In this document: piece by piece, positions 5,578 through 5,605 of the stretch | Layout of the letters: every line of letters starts with the position of its first letter | Numbering within the stretch: the first letter of the stretch is position 1 | NCBI GenBank assembly: GCA_007125275.1 | Contig: SLDN01000086.1 | Span: 1-5,605 of the forward strand | DNA: 5,605 nucleotides | Reading direction: 5' to 3' | Source of the DNA: Bacteroidales bacterium | GTDB lineage: Bacteria > Bacteroidota > Bacteroidia > Bacteroidales > UBA7960 | The notes under the pieces: model-generated | Seen by the model: only the letters and a program-made list of their open reading frames with translations | What the model was told of the DNA's origin: nothing | The model's database searches: none | Position numbers and translations under genes: made by a program

Positions 5578-5605
5578 GTTTGCCTGAAAGTACTTTTTGC
5601 CTTAA

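Overview
The window reads as chromosomal DNA of a Bacteroidetes (Bacteroidota) bacterium, probably from the Bacteroidales/Marinilabiliales side. This is judged from protein resemblance (GltX tail, DUF3109, YceI lipoprotein, DUF362 beside a NapH-like polyferredoxin), from the lack of Shine-Dalgarno sequences with A-rich leaders instead, and from short-period intergenic repeats. No rRNA, tRNA, CRISPR array, insertion sequence or phage gene was seen.

Layout, left to right: (1) 1-657 (+), the 3' part of gltX, cut by the window edge. (2) 658-783, a convergent gap holding four CTCTGTG-type repeat units. (3) 784-1359 (-), a cysteine-rich DUF3109 protein. (4) 1360-1490, a gap built almost entirely of heptamer repeats in two opposed arms; these reach into the start codon of the DUF3109 gene and the stop codon of the next gene. 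(5) 1491-2009 (-), a six-helix membrane protein that may be ECF S-component-like. (6) 2010-2244, an AT-rich divergent promoter region with a perfect 15-bp dyad and weak promoter elements. (7) 2245-3171 (+), a DUF362 protein with a twin-arginine signal. (8) 3196-4824 (+), a 542-residue membrane polyferredoxin that joins a NapH-like half to a NapG-like half. (9) 4839-5501 (-), a YceI-family lipoprotein. (10) 5502-5605, its upstream region, with repeated ATTTGTT boxes and a small hairpin.

The most interesting functional unit is the DUF362-polyferredoxin pair, very probably an operon (24-bp gap). The predicted layout is a membrane quinol/quinone-linked module passing electrons through about six [4Fe-4S] clusters across the membrane to or from an exported DUF362 protein of unknown activity. 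The topology prediction puts two clusters in the cytoplasm and four in the periplasm, separated by an internal signal-peptide-like helix. The substrate cannot be told from the sequence. The most interesting non-coding structure is the two-armed heptamer array at 1358-1500.
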